Shown: positions 25,831 to 35,190 of the stretch, one piece after another | Position numbering within the stretch: the first letter of the stretch is position 1 | Layout of the letters: the number at the start of each line of letters is the position of its first letter | Assembly (NCBI RefSeq): GCF_017832975.1 | Contig: NZ_JAFIBI010000001.1 | Location: forward strand, 124,001 to 188,000 | From: Arthrobacter sp. PvP023 | GTDB taxonomy: Bacteria; Actinomycetota; Actinomycetes; Actinomycetales; Micrococcaceae | Direction: 5' to 3' | Length of the DNA: 64,000 nucleotides | Program-made: the position numbers and the translations under genes | Notes under the pieces: model-generated | The model's input: the letters and a program-made list of their open reading frames with translations, nothing else | What the model was told of the DNA's origin: nothing | Databases searched by the model: none

Positions 25831-26958
25831 CTAGAGCCCCATCCGCTCGAGCCAGAGCTTGGCGTCATGGATCTCCGGTTCCGTGGGCAGGTTCCCAGCG
25901 GATTCCCACACCCGATTGAAGCCTTCCATGCCGGCCACGTCCACCACGGCACGGACAAATTTGGCGCCGTCCGTGTACTGGCGCATCTTGGCGTCGAGGC
26001 CCAGCAGGCTGCGGATGAACTTCTCCACGACGCCCCGGTCCTTGCCCCGGGCGTTGAAGCGCTGCCGGATGGTCTTGACGGACGGGACGATGCTGGCGTC
26101 GACGGCGTCCATCACCACGTTGGCGTGGCCCTCCAGCAGGCTCATCACGGCTGTCAGGTGCGACAGGGAGGCTTTTTCTTCGGGGTCCTGCAGCAGGTCC
26201 AGGATGGCGCCGCGTCCGGGAGCAGTTCCGGCGGCTGTGCGGTCCTTGAGCGACTTGGCCGCAGCGGACGCGCGCTCCAGGAGGGTGTCGACGTTGCCCA
26301 GCAGGTGCTCGCTGAGGTTGTCGATTTCGTTGAGCATGTGGTGGCGCAGCCAGGGTGCGGCCGCGAACTGCACGCGGTGCGTCTGTTCGTGCAGGCAGAC
26401 CCATAGCCGGAAGTCCTCGGGGGCAACATTGAGTTCGCGCTCAACCTGGACGATGTTCGGCGCGACCAGCAGAAGGCGTCCGCCGGCGGGGGCCGTTGAG
26501 TCTTCGGCGAGCGCCGAGAAGGGATCGTACTGGCCCAGGACCTTGCTGGACAGGAAGGCGAGCACGGCGCCCAGCTGGCTTCCCGTGATGGCTCCGCTGA
26601 CGGACGCCGCGCCGGGGGTCATGGTTCCGCGGCGGCCCTCCAGCATCTTTTCCATGGCGGGCTTCAGCATGACGGCGAAGCTCTGGGTGTTGGCCTTGGC
26701 CCAGGAGGCGCGGTCCACCACCAGCACGGAGGAATCGCGGAGGTCCCGCGCGGCTTCCAGCCCGGTGATGTCATGGACGTGCGGCACGGAGATGTCCGCC
26801 ATCAGGCGCAGGTTCTCCACGGCGCTGCCGATTTCGGCGGACCCCAGCGAAGGGCCGGCCGGAGCCAGCCGCGCAGCTGTTGACGCCGCGAGCTCCCAGT
26901 TGATCAGCGCCTGGGCCTGTACTGATGAATCGCCTGCAGTTGACTCCATAGCGTCCAT
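25831..26958 (-). CDS. DUF2342 zinc-dependent metalloprotease-like protein
   Basis: 375 residues of the actinobacterial DUF2342 family. The putative zinc motif is HEQTH (His190, Glu191, His194) in WVCLHEQTHRVQF, and the family helix FVRAVVDVAGMEGFNRVWE is near the C-terminus. There is no signal peptide. Its place immediately before tilS and after the secreted PBP dacB is the usual actinobacterial order. The family was once linked to F420 biosynthesis by annotation; a proteolytic role is inferred from the motif only. Confidence 0.88.
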   Translation of the reverse strand: MDAMESTAGDSSVQAQALINWELAASTAARLAPAGPSLGSAEIGSAVENLRLMADISVPHVHDITGLEAARDLRDSSVLVVDRASWAKANTQSFAVMLKPAMEKMLEGRRGTMTPGAASVSGAITGSQLGAVLAFLSSKVLGQYDPFSALAEDSTAPAGGRLLLVAPNIVQVERELNVAPEDFRLWVCLHEQTHRVQFAAAPWLRHHMLNEIDNLSEHLLGNVDTLLERASAAAKSLKDRTAAGTAPGRGAILDLLQDPEEKASLSHLTAVMSLLEGHANVVMDAVDASIVPSVKTIRQRFNARGKDRGVVEKFIRSLLGLDAKMRQYTDGAKFVRAVVDVAGMEGFNRVWESAGNLPTEPEIHDAKLWLERMGL

Positions 26959-27051
26959 CAGATCACAGCCTCCCGCGGTTGCGCCTTAAGTTCGCTGACC
27001 GGCGAACCGGCCGGGTGGCGGACGGGCGGGCGCTGCGGCCGGGGCTGGTGG

Positions 27052-28524
27052 TTAGCGGCAGCCGCAGGAGGCCAAGGCTGATGCAGTGCGGTCCAGCGCC
27101 GTCCTGTTTCCCGCAGCGCCGGGCGCCAGGCCGTTCCCTATAAAGGAGAACACCAGGAGGCGTCCGTCGGCGTCCACCACGTAACCGCTGAGGGCGATCA
27201 CGGAGTTCAGGGTTCCGGTCTTTGCCCGCACCAGCCCCGCACCGCCCTCCGTGGACGCGTCGGTGTACCTGCTGCCCAGGGTTCCGGTCAGGCCTGCCAC
27301 CGGGAAGCCGCCGATGGCAGCCCGCAGGCTGGGTTCGGTTCCGGAGGTGATGGCCCTGACAATCTCCGACAGCTGGCCGGCCGACACCTGGTTTCCCAGT
27401 GACAGGCCGGAGACGTCGGCCACGCGGAGGCCGTCCGTGGGGATTCCCAGATCCTGCACCTGCTGGTACACGGTGGCCGTGGCGCCGTCATTGCTGCCGG
27501 GTTGTCCGGTGGCCACGGCCGCCAGGCGGCCCAGCACCTCCGCCAGGTAGTTGTCCGAGGTCTGCAGCATCAAGTCCACCTGCTGGCGGAGCGTGGCGGA
27601 CTGGACTTCGGCAAGCACCCTTCCGCTTTCCGGGGCCTTGGCGCGCTCGACGCCGGCAGTGACGGACAACCCGGCGGCGGCACCTGCCGCTGTGAGCTGG
27701 GCGGAGAACGCCTCCGCTGCAGCCATGGCTGCGTCCTGCGGGCGCGGTCCGGTGGTGACAGCGGGGTCGTACCTGGCCGAGTTGAGGGCCAGCGGGAACA
27801 GCGGCGCCGTCTCACCTGCGGCCACATCGTCCGGGCTCCACGTCGGGTTCAGGGCGGGGCCGGTAAATAAGGAGTCGTCCAGCCGGACTTGCACCGGACC
27901 CTTGACACCGTCTTCCTGCAGCGACTTAACCGTGAGCCCGGCAAGCGTGGCCAGTCCGGCGTGGCCCATCACGGCGTCGCGGGAGGACTCCCCGGCACCA
28001 AGCAGGACGTCGCCGCCGCCGGTCAGCACAACCGATCCCGCCTCGGCGCCGGCAACCACCGTGGTGCTGAAGCGCTGATCCGGTCCGATGGCACGGAGAG
28101 CGGCAGCGGCCGTCAGGAGCTTCATGTTGGAGGCAGGCACCCTGCCCTCGGCGCCGTCCCGGTCAAACAGCACCTGGCCGGTGGCGGCGTCCTGCACTAC
28201 CCCGGTAAATGACCCCCCGCCGTCGGTCTTCAGGGTGGCATTAAGCTGCGCGGCGAGCGTGTCCGGCCACGGGACGGGAGCCGAGTCCTTAAGGGGTGAA
28301 ATGCCCTGCGGAAGGGAAAGGTCCCGTGGGACCTGTTGCCAGGCGGGAACCGCGGACTCCGTGCTTTCCGGGTTGGGCCGCTGGCCCGTCAAGGCGGGGG
28401 CTACGAGCATGGCCGCCGGGACTGCGAGCGCCACGATCAGGATGGTCAGCAGCGCCAGCGGCAGTTGCCGCCTGATGATCTCAAACCAGGGATGCCTGGC
28501 CGCGCGGCTCATCGTGCGTTTCAT
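27052..28524 (-). CDS. dacB: D-alanyl-D-alanine carboxypeptidase/endopeptidase (PBP4 family)
   Basis: A class C low-molecular-weight penicillin-binding protein that trims peptidoglycan stem peptides. A membrane anchor at residues 21-45 follows a basic N-terminus. The active-site motifs are SNMK (132-135, SxxK), SDNY (SxN) and KTGTLNS near the C-terminus. A large insert between SxxK and SxN is typical of PBP4. The 490 residues match the family. It is the first gene of the minus-strand run and diverges from ppa. Confidence 0.94.
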   Translation of the reverse strand: MKRTMSRAARHPWFEIIRRQLPLALLTILIVALAVPAAMLVAPALTGQRPNPESTESAVPAWQQVPRDLSLPQGISPLKDSAPVPWPDTLAAQLNATLKTDGGGSFTGVVQDAATGQVLFDRDGAEGRVPASNMKLLTAAAALRAIGPDQRFSTTVVAGAEAGSVVLTGGGDVLLGAGESSRDAVMGHAGLATLAGLTVKSLQEDGVKGPVQVRLDDSLFTGPALNPTWSPDDVAAGETAPLFPLALNSARYDPAVTTGPRPQDAAMAAAEAFSAQLTAAGAAAGLSVTAGVERAKAPESGRVLAEVQSATLRQQVDLMLQTSDNYLAEVLGRLAAVATGQPGSNDGATATVYQQVQDLGIPTDGLRVADVSGLSLGNQVSAGQLSEIVRAITSGTEPSLRAAIGGFPVAGLTGTLGSRYTDASTEGGAGLVRAKTGTLNSVIALSGYVVDADGRLLVFSFIGNGLAPGAAGNRTALDRTASALASCGCR

Positions 28525-28675
28525 GCTGCTGCTGGTCCTTTAGTCCTGAAATGTCCCCACTAGTTCATGAAACCTGGGCCTATCGCTATATCCTCAATAG
28601 TAGTCGGCGGCACCGACACTCCTTTTGCTGGTAACTCCGTGTGCCGCGAACACCCCTGAAGTCGAGGAGCATTCC

Positions 28676-29164
28676 ATGAAGCATGACGTGACCATCGAGA
28701 TCCCCAAGGGATCGCGCGTCAAGTACGAAGTCGATCACGAGACCGGCCGCGTCCGCCTGGACCGCGTCCTGTTCACCTCCATGCAGTACCCCACCCACTA
28801 CGGCTTCTTCGAGAACACCCTCGGCGAAGACGGCGACCCGCTGGATGCACTGGTGCTCCTGCAGGACTTCGATCTGCACCCGGGCGTCATCGTTGAGGCC
28901 CGCCCCATCGGCGTGTTCAACATGACGGACGACGGCGGCGGGGACGCCAAGGTTCTTTGCGTTCCTGTAGACGCCCGCTTTGACCACATCAAAGAGGTCA
29001 GCGACGTCAGCGAATACCTGATCAAGGAAATCGAGCACTTCTTCACCCGCTACAAGGACCTGGAACCGGGCAAGTGGGTCAAGGCTGAAGGCTGGGGCGA
29101 CCGCGCCGCTGCAGAAGCCGAACTGGAAGCCTCCATCAAGCGCTACGTTCCGGCAGCGCACTAG
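28676..29164 (+). CDS. ppa: Inorganic pyrophosphatase (family I)
   Basis: Ppa hydrolyses pyrophosphate to drive biosynthesis. The 162 residues show the soluble family I motifs: [25 protein letters not shown], the metal-binding [12 protein letters not shown], and [14 protein letters not shown]. The ATG at 28676 is preceded by GAGGAG at 7 bp. A 15-bp tandem duplication begins right at the stop codon (29164-29193). Confidence 0.97.
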   Translation: MKHDVTIEIPKGSRVKYEVDHETGRVRLDRVLFTSMQYPTHYGFFENTLGEDGDPLDALVLLQDFDLHPGVIVEARPIGVFNMTDDGGGDAKVLCVPVDARFDHIKEVSDVSEYLIKEIEHFFTRYKDLEPGKWVKAEGWGDRAAAEAELEASIKRYVPAAH

Positions 29165-29193
29165 CAGCCAGTCCGACGGCAGCCAGTCCGACG
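29164..29193. repeat. 15-bp perfect tandem duplication after ppa
   Basis: GCAGCCAGTCCGACG occurs twice in a row, beginning at the last base of the ppa stop codon. It lies wholly outside coding sequence. It may be a small variable-number locus. Confidence 0.8.
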
Positions 29194-29238
29194 GCGGGTG
29201 CCGGGTTCACGCGATCCCGGCCTCGCCGTCGTCGTTTG

Positions 29239-29305
29239 CGGAGTTTTTGTCCAGATATCGGGACTTCCGCAACGACAAAGACCCGATATCTGGACAAAAA
29301 CTCCG
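29239..29305. repeat. Long inverted repeat, copy B (core GGAGTTTTTGTCCAGATA)
   Basis: Perfect 24-bp arms (29239-29262 and 29282-29305) flank a 19-bp centre. The inner part reads CCAGATATCGGG, extending the core shared with copy A at 10435-10499. It lies 25 bp upstream of the carboxylesterase start and 75 bp after ppa, so it could serve as a ppa terminator, an operator for the esterase, or a dispersed palindrome. Confidence 0.85.
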
Positions 29306-29330
29306 AACAAATCCGTGAAATCGTTGCCCT

Positions 29331-30668
29331 ATGAACGCCCCTGCCTTTAGTCCTCCGTGCTTCAGTCCTTCCTGCGGGCCGGTCACCGGCTGGCGGGACG
29401 GCGACGTTGTGCGCGCCACGGGAATCCCCTATGCAACGGCAGGCCGTTTCCAGCCGCCGGCAAGTGCACCCGGCTGGACCGAGGTTCTTGCCGCCACCTC
29501 GCTCTCGCCCGCCTGCCCGCAGGGTCCGGTGCCGTTCCTGGATGACATCCTGGGAACCCGCTACGGTGAGCTTCCCGGCAGCGAGGACTGCCAGCGGCTC
29601 TCGATCACCATTCCGGCGGACCTCGCAGACGGCGAGCGCGTCCCGGTCATGGTGTGGCTCCATGGCGGGTCCTACACCTCCGGCTCCGGGGACCTGGCCA
29701 TCTTCGACCCCAAGGCGCTGGTTGCCGAGAACCGGGTCATCGTTGTGTCGGTGACGTATCGTCTCGGTCTGTTCGGATACCTGGCAACGGGCACGGGACG
29801 CCCTGCCAACCTTGGCCTGCTGGACCAGCTGGAGGCGTTCCGCTGGGTGCAGCGCAACATCGGCGCCTTCGGCGGTGATCCGGAACGCGTCACCGCCTTC
29901 GGCCAGTCAGCAGGCGGCGATGCCGTCGTCCACCTGATGGCGACTCCGGAAGCGCCGTCGCTGTTCCAGCGCGCCATCATCCAAAGCGCACCCCTGGGCA
30001 TCACCCGTGGCCGGGAAAAAATGAGCGCCGCGATGGGTGTCGCCGCGGAACATGTCACCGAAGACACCCCTGCGATGGACGTGGTGGCCATTGAAGGGCG
30101 TGTTTCGCAGGTGGCCCGGAAGTTCGGGCTGAAGGCGGCCATGCCCTTCGGTACGCAATACGGACACGCGCCCCTGCCGCCGGAACACGAGATTGAAGCC
30201 GCATGGAACGCGACCGCCCCTGGGATCGAGGTCCTGATCGGCCACACCGCCGACGAGGCGCGCATGTTCCTGCCTGGCAATCCCGTCGCCAGCCGTCTCG
30301 CCAGGGTTCCGGTCGTCGGGACCGCCGTCGTAAACGCAATCAGCCGGGCCGTGACCGAAGCCGTGTACGGCCGGTCCGCCAGGAAGTTCGCCCGGCGGCA
30401 CGCCCGGGCGGGAGGAAAAGCGTACAGCTACGTGCTTACGTGGGCCGCGCCCGGTAACTTCTTCGGGGCCGCCCACACTGTCGACCTGCCGCTGCTGTTC
30501 GGCAACGAGCAGACCTGGGCGGCCGCCGGCCTTGTCGCGGGCGCCTCCTGGGACGAGATCAACGCCCAGGGCCGCGCCCTCCGCGCCGTCTGGGCCCGGT
30601 TCGCTTCCGGGGAAGGCCTCGGGAATCGCGGGGAGCTTCCAGGCGCACTCCGCTACCGCTCGGTTTAG
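29331..30668 (+). CDS. Type-B carboxylesterase
   Basis: A 445-residue carboxylesterase/lipase family hydrolase. Seen features are the oxyanion hole HGGSY at 111-115, the nucleophile Ser193 in FGQSAGGDAV, and the Glu/Asp-containing LIGHTADEARMF loop; a His is expected in GAAHTVDLP. There is no signal peptide, so it acts in the cytoplasm on esters of unknown identity. No ribosome site is visible before the ATG at 29331. DUF429 follows after 3 bp, implying an operon. Confidence 0.9.
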   Translation: MNAPAFSPPCFSPSCGPVTGWRDGDVVRATGIPYATAGRFQPPASAPGWTEVLAATSLSPACPQGPVPFLDDILGTRYGELPGSEDCQRLSITIPADLADGERVPVMVWLHGGSYTSGSGDLAIFDPKALVAENRVIVVSVTYRLGLFGYLATGTGRPANLGLLDQLEAFRWVQRNIGAFGGDPERVTAFGQSAGGDAVVHLMATPEAPSLFQRAIIQSAPLGITRGREKMSAAMGVAAEHVTEDTPAMDVVAIEGRVSQVARKFGLKAAMPFGTQYGHAPLPPEHEIEAAWNATAPGIEVLIGHTADEARMFLPGNPVASRLARVPVVGTAVVNAISRAVTEAVYGRSARKFARRHARAGGKAYSYVLTWAAPGNFFGAAHTVDLPLLFGNEQTWAAAGLVAGASWDEINAQGRALRAVWARFASGEGLGNRGELPGALRYRSV

Positions 30669-30671
30669 CCC

Positions 30672-31430
30672 GTGAAGACACTGGGCGTGGACCTCGCGGC
30701 GGCCACCAGGAAGACCGCGGCGGCAGTCCTTGACTGGACGCACGGCGGTGCACGGCTGGTCCACTTGTCCCTGGACGTCACTGACGAAGACATCGTGGAG
30801 CTGTTCAGCAGCACCGACATGACGGGCATCGACTGCCCCGTCGGCTGGCCGGACGCCTTCCTGCCCTTCATTGCCGGTCACCTGAACTTCGACGCCCACC
30901 CGGTGCTGGACCACGACGGCATCGAGGGCCGCCGGATCCTGGCCTACCGGGACACGGACCGGTTCGTCACCGGCGCCACGGGGCTGATCCCCCTCAGCGT
31001 CTCCGCTGACCGGCTGGCCCACCCCGCCATGCGCTGCGCGGTCATCCAAGCCAAGATCGCCCGGGACCACGGTCCGCAGGCCAGGGACGGGTCGGGCAGG
31101 CTGGCGGAGGTCTACCCGGCGGCCTCGCTGAAACTCTGGGGAATCCACGCCCGCGGCTATAAAGGACGCGGCGCCCCGGAAGCAGAGCGGCTGGAACTGA
31201 TCCTGGACAGCCTGGCCCAAGCCGCGCCCTGGCTGGACCTGGCCGGATACCGTGATGCCCTCGCGGCCTCGGACGACATGTTCGACGCCGTCATCGCCGC
31301 ACTCACAGCCCGCGCGGTCAGCCTCCGCCAGACTTTCATGCCGCCCGTAGATCACGCTGCCGCCGCCCTCAGCGAAGGCTGGATCCACGTGCCGTCAGGC
31401 CCGCTCGCAGCCTTGGCCGGGACCGGGTGA
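30672..31430 (+). CDS. DUF429 family protein
   Basis: 252 residues with an RNase H-like opening pattern: GVDLAAATRKTAAAVLDW, then GIDCPVGWPDAF and, near the end, SDDMFDAVIAALTARAV, which place three acidic residues as in the RNase H/actin-like superfamily to which DUF429 belongs. The function is unknown; a nuclease role is possible. The GTG start is 3 bp after the esterase stop, so the two are cotranscribed. It converges with the phosphoketolase gene. Confidence 0.75.
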   Translation: MKTLGVDLAAATRKTAAAVLDWTHGGARLVHLSLDVTDEDIVELFSSTDMTGIDCPVGWPDAFLPFIAGHLNFDAHPVLDHDGIEGRRILAYRDTDRFVTGATGLIPLSVSADRLAHPAMRCAVIQAKIARDHGPQARDGSGRLAEVYPAASLKLWGIHARGYKGRGAPEAERLELILDSLAQAAPWLDLAGYRDALAASDDMFDAVIAALTARAVSLRQTFMPPVDHAAAALSEGWIHVPSGPLAALAGTG

Positions 31431-31454
31431 CCGGTTCGGGCGACGCGTCCCGAG

Positions 31455-33890
31455 CTACCCGCCGAGCGCCCAGTCGCTGATCTCGGCCTGGTCTTCGCCG
31501 TGGCTGCGCGTGTGGTTGTGCGCACGGATACGGCTGTCCTGCAACGACTGGCGCAGCAGCGAGTGCCGCTCCGCCAGGCCGGGAACCCGGTCGATCGCGT
31601 CGATGGCCAGTTGGAAGCGGTCGATCCCGTTGAGCATGGCCATGTCGAACGCCGTCGTGGTGGTGCCCTCCTCCTTGTATCCCCGGACGTGCAGGCCTTC
31701 CTGGTTGGTCCGCAGGTAAGCCAGCCGGTGGATCAGGGACGGGTAGCCGTGGTAGGCGAAGATGACCGGCTTGTCCGCAGTGAATATGCCGTCAAAATCG
31801 CGTGAACTCAGCCCGTGGGGGTGCTCGCTGGAATCCTGGAGGCGCATCAGGTCCACCACGTTGACCACCCGGATCTTCAGCCCCGGCGCACCCTTCTTGA
31901 GCAGTTCAGCAGCCGCGACGGTCTCCACCGTGGGAACGTCGCCGGCGCAGGCGAGGACCACGTCCGGTTCCTCCCCCGGCACCTCCGAACCGGCGAACTC
32001 CCAGATGCCCAGTCCCCGCTGGCAGTGATGCGCGGCGTCGGCCGGTCCCAGCCAAGTAGGTGAGGGCTGCTTGCCGCTGACCACGATATTGACGTAATCC
32101 CGGGAAGCCAGGCAGTGCTCCATAACGGACAGCAGCGTGTTGGCGTCCGGCGGCAGGTAGACGCGGATCACTTCCGCCTTCTTATTCACTGCGTGGTCGA
32201 TGAAGCCCGGATCCTGGTGCGAGAAGCCGTTGTGGTCCTGCTGCCAGACGTGCGAGGACAGGACGTAGTTCAGCGATGCGACCGGCTGGCGCCAGGCAAG
32301 CTCCCGGTGGACCTTGAGCCACTTGGCGTGCTGGTTGAACATCGAGTCGACAATGTGGATGAAGGCCTCGTAGCAGCTGAACACTCCGTGCCGGCCGGTC
32401 AGCAGGTACCCTTCCAGCCAGCCCTGGCACAGGTGCTCGCTGAGCACCTCCATCACGCGGCCGGCGCGCGCAAGGTGCTCGTCGACGTCGTCGATCCGGT
32501 ACTGCCACACTTTGTCCGTGACGTCGTAGACGTCCTGCAGGCGGTTGGACGCCGTCTCGTCAGGGCCGAAAAGCCGGAAAGTCTCCGGGTTTTGGGCAAT
32601 GACGTCCCGCATCCAGCCGCCGAGGGTGATCATGGCGCTGACCCGCTCAACTCCCGGCCGGGGCACCTCGACGGCGTGCTTGCGGTAGTCCGGCAGTTTG
32701 AGGTCGCGCAGCAGGATGCCGCCGTTGGCATACGGCGTGGCACTCATTCGCAGCTCCCCTTCCGGAGCGTTTTCCGCGACGTCGGTCCGGAGCCGGCCGC
32801 TCTCGTCAAAGAGCTCGCCGGGCCGGTAGGACTGGAGCCATTGCTCCAGCTGGGCCAGGTGCTCCGGATTGGTGCGGACCTCGGACAGCGGCACCTGGTG
32901 GCTCCGCCAGGTGCCCTCCACTTGCTTGCCGTCCACCTGTTTGGGGCCGGTCCAGCCTTTGGGTGAACGCAGCACAATCATGGGCCATTGGGCGGCGCCG
33001 GCGTCGTCTGCCGACGGGACCCCGGCGGCGCGGCGCTCCGCCTGAATGGCGCGGATCTCGGCGAGGCACGTGTCCAGGACAGCGGCGAAGTCACGGTGGG
33101 CCCCCTCGACATCGTCCGGGTCCGTCACCGTGACGAAGTGCGGCGTGTGGCCGTAGCCGCGCAGCAGTTGTTCCAGCTGGGCTTCCGGCATCCGGGCCAG
33201 GACCGTGGGGTTGGCGATCTTGTAGCCGTTCAGGTGCAGGATGGGCAGCACGGCGCCGTCGGCCACGGGGTCCAGGAAGTTGTGCGAGTGCCAGCTGGCC
33301 GCGAGCGGCCCGGTTTCGGCCTCGCCGTCACCGATCACGACGGCGGTAATCAGCTTCGGATTGTCGAAGACGGACCCGTAGGCGTGCGCCAGCGAATATC
33401 CGAGCTCGCCGCCCTCGCTGATGGAGCCCGGAGTCTCGGGCGCCGCGTGGCTGGGGATCCCGCCCGGGTAGGAGAACTGCCGGAACAGCTCAGCAAGTCC
33501 CGGTTCGTCGTTGCCCACGTTGCTGTAGATCTCCGAGTAGGTCCCCTCCAGCCACGCGTTAGCCACCACGGCCGGGCCGCCGTGGCCGGGACCAGCGATG
33601 AACAGCATCTCCTGCCGGTCGCGCCTGATGACCCGGTTGAGGTGGGCATAGACAAAGTTGAGCCCGGGGGTGGTGCCCCAGTGGCCCAGGAGCCTGGACT
33701 TGGTGTCCTCCGAGCGGAGCGGTTCGCGCAGCAGCGGGTTGGAGCGGAGGTAGATCTGGCCCACGGACAGGTAGTTGGCCGCCCGCCACCAGCGGTCCAC
33801 GAGACCCAGGTCGCTGCTGTCGCCTGCCGAAGTCCTTGCTTCACGTGGTTTGGTGTCACTGACTGTGTCCCCACCGAGGGCGTTGGCCAT
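31455..33890 (-). CDS. xfp: Xylulose-5-phosphate/fructose-6-phosphate phosphoketolase
   Basis: This thiamine-diphosphate enzyme splits xylulose 5-phosphate or fructose 6-phosphate with phosphate to acetyl phosphate and an aldose phosphate. The 811 residues show [28 protein letters not shown], the TPP-binding [16 protein letters not shown] and the C-terminal [16 protein letters not shown] precedes the ATG at 33890. It diverges from the RDD genes. It would give a carbon-saving route to acetyl phosphate, but the partner acetate kinase is not in the window. Confidence 0.96.
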   Translation of the reverse strand: MANALGGDTVSDTKPREARTSAGDSSDLGLVDRWWRAANYLSVGQIYLRSNPLLREPLRSEDTKSRLLGHWGTTPGLNFVYAHLNRVIRRDRQEMLFIAGPGHGGPAVVANAWLEGTYSEIYSNVGNDEPGLAELFRQFSYPGGIPSHAAPETPGSISEGGELGYSLAHAYGSVFDNPKLITAVVIGDGEAETGPLAASWHSHNFLDPVADGAVLPILHLNGYKIANPTVLARMPEAQLEQLLRGYGHTPHFVTVTDPDDVEGAHRDFAAVLDTCLAEIRAIQAERRAAGVPSADDAGAAQWPMIVLRSPKGWTGPKQVDGKQVEGTWRSHQVPLSEVRTNPEHLAQLEQWLQSYRPGELFDESGRLRTDVAENAPEGELRMSATPYANGGILLRDLKLPDYRKHAVEVPRPGVERVSAMITLGGWMRDVIAQNPETFRLFGPDETASNRLQDVYDVTDKVWQYRIDDVDEHLARAGRVMEVLSEHLCQGWLEGYLLTGRHGVFSCYEAFIHIVDSMFNQHAKWLKVHRELAWRQPVASLNYVLSSHVWQQDHNGFSHQDPGFIDHAVNKKAEVIRVYLPPDANTLLSVMEHCLASRDYVNIVVSGKQPSPTWLGPADAAHHCQRGLGIWEFAGSEVPGEEPDVVLACAGDVPTVETVAAAELLKKGAPGLKIRVVNVVDLMRLQDSSEHPHGLSSRDFDGIFTADKPVIFAYHGYPSLIHRLAYLRTNQEGLHVRGYKEEGTTTTAFDMAMLNGIDRFQLAIDAIDRVPGLAERHSLLRQSLQDSRIRAHNHTRSHGEDQAEISDWALGG

Positions 33891-33961
33891 GGCAGTCCTC
33901 CGTTTCCGTCAATGCCGCCGTCGGCAGCGTCCTCCCCCATCGCAACACCTTCACGGCACGG

Positions 33962-33990
33962 GCACAACCTACGGGCGGGGTGGGTTGTGC
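33962..33990. promoter_or_regulatory. Inverted repeat between xfp and the RDD genes
   Basis: GCACAACC and GGTTGTGC are 8-bp arms around a 13-bp centre, in the shared promoter region of the divergent xfp and RDD units. The position suits an operator controlling one or both. Symmetry is exact but short. Confidence 0.35.
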
Positions 33991-34064
33991 TGCCCATCGC
34001 GATGCAATAGACCCCGGTGTAGGGTCGGTTTGTTCGATTCGACGTTGGAATAAGGGGAACCCAC

Positions 34065-34538
34065 GTGGCGATGGTCCATGAAAGAAGCACCAGGCTGGGC
34101 AACGGTGCGTCGGTGAAGGCAAGCGCGTGGCAGCAGTTCGGGGCATGGGGCGTGGATTTCGGCCTCATCGCCGTTGTGGCGGCTGGTGCCTACGGGGCAA
34201 TGGCCGGTTCCGACGCAGGAACAACGGGCACGGCCGTGACGGCTGCCATCGCCGCCTGGCTGGTCACGCCATGGCCCTACGGGTTCTTCTGCCCCGGCGG
34301 CAGATCCCTGGGCGCCTTGGCGGCGGGCACACGCGTGGTGCGATTCTCCTCAGGCGAAAAACCAGGAATCTGGCGGTCCGGCTGGGTCATGTTTTCCCGC
34401 ACGGTGCTTTTTCCGGTTGTTGGCCTGTTCCTGCTACTCGCCGCCGCAGGGGGATCCAGCCCCACGATGAACGGCCCCCAGGCCCGCCACATCACGCTTG
34501 ACCAGCGGCTCCCCGCTGTTCCGGCCCCCGTCAACTAA
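34065..34538 (+). CDS. RDD-family membrane protein (first of pair)
   Basis: 157 residues with about three membrane helices (FGLIAVVAAGAYGAM, AIAAWLVTPWPYGFF and TVLFPVVGLFLLLAAA). The RDD signature residues are suggested by WGVDFGL near the start and the LGALAAGTRVVRFSSGEKPG loop typical of the family. Function is unknown; some RDD proteins transport ions or anchor envelope complexes. The GTG at 34065 follows GGGGAA at about 7 bp. A second RDD gene follows after 7 bp. Confidence 0.7.
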   Translation: MAMVHERSTRLGNGASVKASAWQQFGAWGVDFGLIAVVAAGAYGAMAGSDAGTTGTAVTAAIAAWLVTPWPYGFFCPGGRSLGALAAGTRVVRFSSGEKPGIWRSGWVMFSRTVLFPVVGLFLLLAAAGGSSPTMNGPQARHITLDQRLPAVPAPVN

Positions 34539-34545
34539 GTCCGTC

Positions 34546-35190
34546 ATGGCCACGACTGACGAAAAATTTGCCCGGAACACCGAATTGGTCGACCCCGCCA
34601 CCGGACGCCCGGTCCGTCGGCACACCGTCTCCGGGGCGTCCTACGTGCCTAAGCCGGGTTGGCCTCACTTCTGGGGCCGGGCTCTGGATGCCCTCGTTGT
34701 GATGGCTGTTTCAGGAATCCTGATGGCAGTGCTGAACTCCTTGGTCCAGAATCTGGCACTCGGCTCAGTCTCACTGGCGTTGCTGTCCAGTGACGGGCTG
34801 TTCGTCGCAGCCCTCGCAGCCGTCTGGTTACTGGTGCTTTTTGCCTACGGCATGATCATGGGGACTACCGGCAGCCTGGGCGACGCGGCCGCCGGGATGC
34901 GTTCTGTCAGAATCGCGGACGGCACGACGTCGGGAGCCTGGCTGGGCGGCTGGCGCGCCGTCTGCTGGTCATTCGCACCCGCCTACATGCTGATGGCGTT
35001 CGCCTCCGCACTCGGAGGCGGCAGCGGGGACACCTTTGACGCGAAGTTCACTGCCGTGGACGTCCGGTCAGGCGTTGCCCGCGGGGCGGACCCGGTCCGG
35101 GATCCCCAGCTTGTTGCCGCTGAACAGCCGGCCGCTGGACAGCACGATCGGCTGCCCAACCTCTACGGCAACGGCAACCGGCGTGGCTGA
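34546..35190 (+). CDS. RDD-family membrane protein (second of pair)
   Basis: 214 residues. The Arg-Asp-Asp region is GRALDALVVMAVSG at the first helix; the next helices are VAALAAVWLLVLFAYGMIMG and FAPAYMLMAFASALGG, separated by the SLGDAAAGMRSVRIADG loop that matches the previous gene. A polar C-terminal tail of about 40 residues follows. I took ATG 34546 rather than the longer frame because it begins just after the upstream stop. It overlaps the next gene by 8 bp. Confidence 0.75.
   Translation: MATTDEKFARNTELVDPATGRPVRRHTVSGASYVPKPGWPHFWGRALDALVVMAVSGILMAVLNSLVQNLALGSVSLALLSSDGLFVAALAAVWLLVLFAYGMIMGTTGSLGDAAAGMRSVRIADGTTSGAWLGGWRAVCWSFAPAYMLMAFASALGGGSGDTFDAKFTAVDVRSGVARGADPVRDPQLVAAEQPAAGQHDRLPNLYGNGNRRG

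Noticed and set aside
29907..31388. 493-residue minus-strand frame across the esterase and DUF429
   Set aside because: It spans two real plus-strand genes and has no domain.
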